The notes under the pieces are model-generated. The model was not told where the DNA came from and searched no databases. It saw nothing but the letters and a program-made list of their open reading frames with translations. Below, one piece after another: positions 5,908 through 8,521 of a DNA stretch of 8,521 nt (positions within the stretch are counted from its first letter, which is position 1; each line of letters begins with the position of its first letter). Both the position numbers and the translations under genes were made by a program. The DNA comes from CAZQLE01 sp964593905 (GTDB taxonomy: Bacteria; Chloroflexota; Anaerolineae; Anaerolineales; Anaerolineaceae): assembly GCA_964593905.1 (NCBI GenBank), contig CAZQLE010000172.1, forward strand, positions 1 through 8,521. Direction: 5' to 3'.

Positions 5908-5949
5908 TTTTGATATCAAAATAATATCAGAAATCCAAATGCTTGTCAA
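5908..5949 (-). promoter_or_regulatory. marR promoter with overlapping perfect palindromic operator
   Basis: On the minus strand TTGACA (5949-5944), a 17-bp spacer and TATTAT (5926-5921) form a near-consensus sigma-70 promoter. The 14-bp perfect palindrome TTTTGATATCAAAA (5908-5921) begins at the last base of the -10 and covers the expected start near 5914. This is a typical autorepression layout for MarR proteins. A related sequence occurs before yceI. Confidence 0.8.
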
Positions 5950-6247
5950 TAGGGAAATTTGCAATTTTGTAAAATGAAATATACTTGCTGAATCACTGGA
6001 AAAATTAAATCGGGATTTATGTATAATAAAATTTAATTAAAATTAAATTCATAACAATGCCTTTTTATCTTAAATTTCTGAAGCAGAAATGGGAACTTTC
6101 TTCTGAAAAGGATGAACTGGTCTCCTAACTTTATGCATGTATGGGCATTGCCGGGGTGGCCGCCTGTTGGTTGTTGGAATCGATGCGGACCTCCATCCAG
6201 CGGTGGTAATTAATGAAACCTCTTCACTGGGGGATAACGAGGTTCAG
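5950..6247 (+). promoter_or_regulatory. AT-rich divergent spacer and leader before the HD-GYP gene
   Basis: No secure gene is seen. A perfect TATAAT at 6022-6027 could be the -10 for the plus-strand gene, but no convincing -35 is found. Directly after it, AATTTAATT-AA-AATTAAATT (6030-6049) is a perfect inverted repeat with 9-bp arms covering the expected start point, as an operator might. The rest, 6050-6247, holds several short open frames with no clear ribosome-binding site, for example a hydrophobic 22-residue one at 6141-6209. It may be an untranslated leader or the N-terminus of the following gene. Confidence 0.4.
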
Positions 6248-7969
6248 GTGTCTCGAGTAAAACAATCGTATTCCAACTTCATCAGACCTCTCTTGCAAAC
6301 CAGAATCCCGTTGAGTATTCGGTCAAAAATTACGCTCCCATTTTTGGTCCTGGCGATTGCATTGGCGATTGCATCTGGTTTTGTGATCACGCGCATTGTG
6401 TTTGATACGATCGAAGAACGTTTTTCCAACCAATTAATTGAGGCGGGTTTACTGGCCCAGGAGCGCATGGTGGTCGAGGAAGGCCGTCTGCTGACCACCT
6501 TCCGCTCGCTGGCGTATACCCGCGGGTTAACAGAGGCGTTGGCGCAGGGCGATGCCAATAAGATTCGTGAATTGATTTTTGGAACCATCGTCAATCAACA
6601 GGAAGAGGCGGTGGAGATATTGGACGCAAGGGGTAACCACCTGCTTGCAATCCGCCACCGTGAAGGCGGCCGGGTGGAAGATTATGAATTCTCTGTCGGC
6701 GGCGAAACGATTGCCTGGGATTTTATAAGCCAAATTTTGGCCGCAGAGGTCGATGACCAGGGTGACAAGTATTCTGATTTTGTTCGGGCAGATTGGGGCG
6801 AATATTTCTATGTGGCGGGGCCGGTTTATAACGAGAAAAAAGAACTGGTTGGTATCATCCTGGTTGGCAGAACTGCCAAAACCTTGGCCCGTCAATTAAG
6901 AGAAGAGACCCTGGCGCAGATATCTTTTTATGATCATGACGGTAAGGTCATCATCAGCACGCTGCTGTCGCCGGTGGACCTTCGCGCGGCAGATGTGCAG
7001 GACATTCTGGCTTTGCAGCAGAATAAAAGCCTGAAGCGGGATTTAAGTGTGCAGAATATTCAGTATCAGGAGATAATGGCGGCCTGGAACGGACGCGGGG
7101 GTGATGACCTGGGGGCTTTGGGCGCATCTTTGCCCACTTCTTTTTTGGTGCGCGCCACGCGGGTCACACGGCTGCAAACAACCATACTGGTGATCATTAC
7201 TTTGCTGGTGGTGATTCTCATCGGGGTCAATCTGGCAAATATTATTACCAGACCCATTACGCGTCTTGTTCAGGCTTCTGAACAGGTGGCGAAAGGTGAT
7301 TTGCATGTCCAACTGAAACCAAGCGGACGGGACGAGCTTTCGGTGCTTACCGAGACCTTCAATCAAATGGTGGTCAATTTGCGCGATTCGAAAGAGGATT
7401 TAATTGAATCCTATGACAGCACCCTCGAAGGCTGGTCTAAGGCGCTGGAATTGCGCGATAAAGAGACCCAGGGGCATTCTTCACGGGTGATCGATATGAC
7501 TGTGCTGATGGCGCGTGAAATGGGCATCTCTGAAAACCAGATAGAGTTTGTGCGCCGGGGTGCGATGCTGCACGATATTGGCAAGATGGGTATTCCCGAT
7601 TCGATATTGTTAAAACCTGGAAAACTTGACGAAGATGAACTGAATCTGATGCGCCAGCATGTGCTTTACGCTTATGAGATGCTCCAGCCGATCGAATTTC
7701 TTCGCCCGGCATTGGCGATTCCATACTGCCATCATGAATTCTGGGACGGCAGCGGGTATCCGCGCGGTTTGAAAGGTGAAGAAATTCCGCTGGAGGCGCG
7801 AATTTTTGCAGTGGTTGATACCTGGGATGCCCTTTCTTCCAACCGGCCTTACCGTACTGCGCTGCCAGAAGAGGATGTGATCCAGATCATTCGTGAGGAA
7901 ACCGGCACCCATTTTGACCCCAGCGTGGCTGAGGTTTTCCTGAGGTTGATTTCAAAAGATGCGGTATGA
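6248..7969 (+). CDS. Membrane sensor with Cache-like, HAMP and HD-GYP domains (probable c-di-GMP phosphodiesterase)
   Basis: A 573-residue signalling protein (610 if translation starts at ATG 6137; positions below use that longer numbering). TM1 is at about 66-84. An extracytoplasmic region of about 265 residues contains two PAS/Cache-like strand motifs (VEILDARGNHLLAI and ISFYDHDGKVIIS), suggesting a double Cache ligand sensor. TM2 is at about 350-371 and HAMP at about 374-425 (RPITRLVQASEQVAKGDL). The HD-GYP domain follows: His447 (HSSRV), HDIGKMGIP (His479, Asp480), His508, His532-His533, and GSGYPRGLKGEEIP with GYP at 540-542. All metal-binding and signature residues appear intact, so cyclic-di-GMP hydrolysis is expected. 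GTG 6248 is preferred because GAGG lies 5 bases upstream, while ATG 6137 has no visible ribosome site. Its stop overlaps the next gene's start. Confidence 0.93.
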   Translation: MSRVKQSYSNFIRPLLQTRIPLSIRSKITLPFLVLAIALAIASGFVITRIVFDTIEERFSNQLIEAGLLAQERMVVEEGRLLTTFRSLAYTRGLTEALAQGDANKIRELIFGTIVNQQEEAVEILDARGNHLLAIRHREGGRVEDYEFSVGGETIAWDFISQILAAEVDDQGDKYSDFVRADWGEYFYVAGPVYNEKKELVGIILVGRTAKTLARQLREETLAQISFYDHDGKVIISTLLSPVDLRAADVQDILALQQNKSLKRDLSVQNIQYQEIMAAWNGRGGDDLGALGASLPTSFLVRATRVTRLQTTILVIITLLVVILIGVNLANIITRPITRLVQASEQVAKGDLHVQLKPSGRDELSVLTETFNQMVVNLRDSKEDLIESYDSTLEGWSKALELRDKETQGHSSRVIDMTVLMAREMGISENQIEFVRRGAMLHDIGKMGIPDSILLKPGKLDEDELNLMRQHVLYAYEMLQPIEFLRPALAIPYCHHEFWDGSGYPRGLKGEEIPLEARIFAVVDTWDALSSNRPYRTALPEEDVIQIIREETGTHFDPSVAEVFLRLISKDAV

Positions 7970-8521
7970 AAAATAGGTCCACGGTAGACACACTGCTCAA
8001 CCTTCAGGCCAGAAAACGCATTATTGCGCTGGTGCTTTTGGCTGTTTCGGTGCTTTTACTGGCTGTCTGGATCTTTAAATTACTTCCTCAGTGGCGGTCT
8101 GCTGGTTTGCCAATGCGGGAACTGCCGGTTGCGCTGCGTGCGGTCAGCACGGCAGATTACTCGGCAGACAAAATCAGGTACTCGCTGCCAGGGGTAAGCT
8201 TATCGGTCTTGCTGGACGTACTGCGAGATTTGGACCCCGAGGCCCGGGATATCGAAGCACGCCTGGCCGCAGTGTACCAACAATTGCAAACTCCCCTTCC
8301 GACTCTGGCTGGCCGGGAAACCCGGCCTGTCGGGTTAGAAATCATCACTGGCATGCCAACCGACGGTGCTATCACCGTTACCATCCCGGCCATGGAGACT
8401 CTGCCGTCACCGAGAACGGCCACAAGTCCACCTGTCCTGCCGACCCTTCAAACACCTGAACCCACCTGGACTGAAATCGTCGTGCCGGCCACCCCGGTTC
8501 GCACGGCCACCCCGGTTACCC
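7966..8521 (+). CDS. Membrane-anchored Thr/Pro-rich protein of unknown function (3' end beyond window)
   Basis: The frame opened by ATG 7966-7968 runs without a stop for 185 codons to the window edge. The ATG overlaps the TGA of the HD-GYP gene (ATGA), which implies translational coupling. Seen: a short basic N-terminus (RKR at 16-18), one membrane segment at about 19-37 (IIALVLLAVSVLLLAVWIF), then a probable extracytoplasmic region of moderate complexity (ADKIRYSLPGVSLSVLLDVL, DIEARLAAVYQQLQ). From about residue 140 it becomes a Thr/Pro-rich tail with ATPVRTATPVT, where the 12-mer GCCACCCCGGTT repeats. Such Thr/Pro stalks are common in Chloroflexota surface proteins. No family is recognised. 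Its partner gene suggests a role in the same envelope-sensing or cyclic-di-GMP-controlled process, but this is inference only. Confidence 0.8.
   Translation, partial: MKNRSTVDTLLNLQARKRIIALVLLAVSVLLLAVWIFKLLPQWRSAGLPMRELPVALRAVSTADYSADKIRYSLPGVSLSVLLDVLRDLDPEARDIEARLAAVYQQLQTPLPTLAGRETRPVGLEIITGMPTDGAITVTIPAMETLPSPRTATSPPVLPTLQTPEPTWTEIVVPATPVRTATPVT

Noticed and set aside
6141..6209. Hydrophobic 22-codon open frame (MGIAGVAACWLLES at its start) in the HD-GYP leader
   Set aside because: There is no ribosome-binding site and no family resemblance, and several competing short frames overlap it. It is too weak to call a gene.
8091..8459. Overlapping open frames on both strands near the right end (plus 8091-8459, minus 8157-8423)
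   Set aside because: Both lie inside the frame that opens at 7966 with a coupled ATGA start, a membrane segment and a Thr/Pro stalk. They have no ribosome sites or recognisable motifs.

Overview
The window looks like a piece of a moderately GC-rich bacterial chromosome. Carbohydrate-uptake genes sit beside small stress and signalling genes. The gene style suggests an Anaerolineae-like member of the Chloroflexota: an RbsABC-type sugar importer under a ROK regulator, a lipoprotein with an Ala/Pro linker, and a membrane-anchored Thr/Pro-rich protein ending in ATPVRTATPVT. This placement is inferred from style only, because no rRNA or marker gene is present. The sequence is scaffolded: a run of 100 Ns lies at 917-1016.

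Positions 1-4626, all on the minus strand, form a sugar ABC-transport operon. In transcription order it holds a ROK/XylR-type repressor (4626-3409), an RbsC-type permease (3352-2345), a lipoprotein substrate-binding protein (2196-741, interrupted by the gap) and an RbsA/MglA-type ATPase (510-1, running off the window). The regulator should sense the sugar or a derivative, the lipoprotein should capture it, and permease plus ATPase should import it. A strong -10 box with an overlapping 17-bp palindrome and two upstream TGAC-N4-GTCA sites lies before the regulator. Strong hairpins separate the binding-protein gene from the ATPase gene.

The most unusual object is the binding-protein gene. It reads in frame from one complete sugar-binding domain into a linker and the start of a second copy. 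After the gap comes the end of that second copy. The sequence on each side of the gap matches the first copy exactly for 55 bases. This is what a collapsed, near-identical tandem repeat would leave behind, so the real gap is probably about 708 bp or longer. The product would then be a lipoprotein with two (or more) tandem binding domains.

Positions 4761-5949, also minus strand, form a small unit: a MarR-family regulator (5885-5436) followed by a cytoplasmic YceI-family protein (5367-4828), ending in a 15-16-bp stem at 4761-4801. The same near-palindrome, TTTTGATATCAAAA, lies at the predicted start site of both genes. This suggests that the MarR protein represses itself and yceI.

Positions 5950-8521, plus strand: an AT-rich divergent spacer leads to a two-TM sensor protein with a Cache-like extracytoplasmic region, HAMP and an intact HD-GYP domain (a probable cyclic-di-GMP phosphodiesterase). 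It overlaps by ATGA the start of an unrecognised membrane-anchored Thr/Pro-rich protein that runs off the window.
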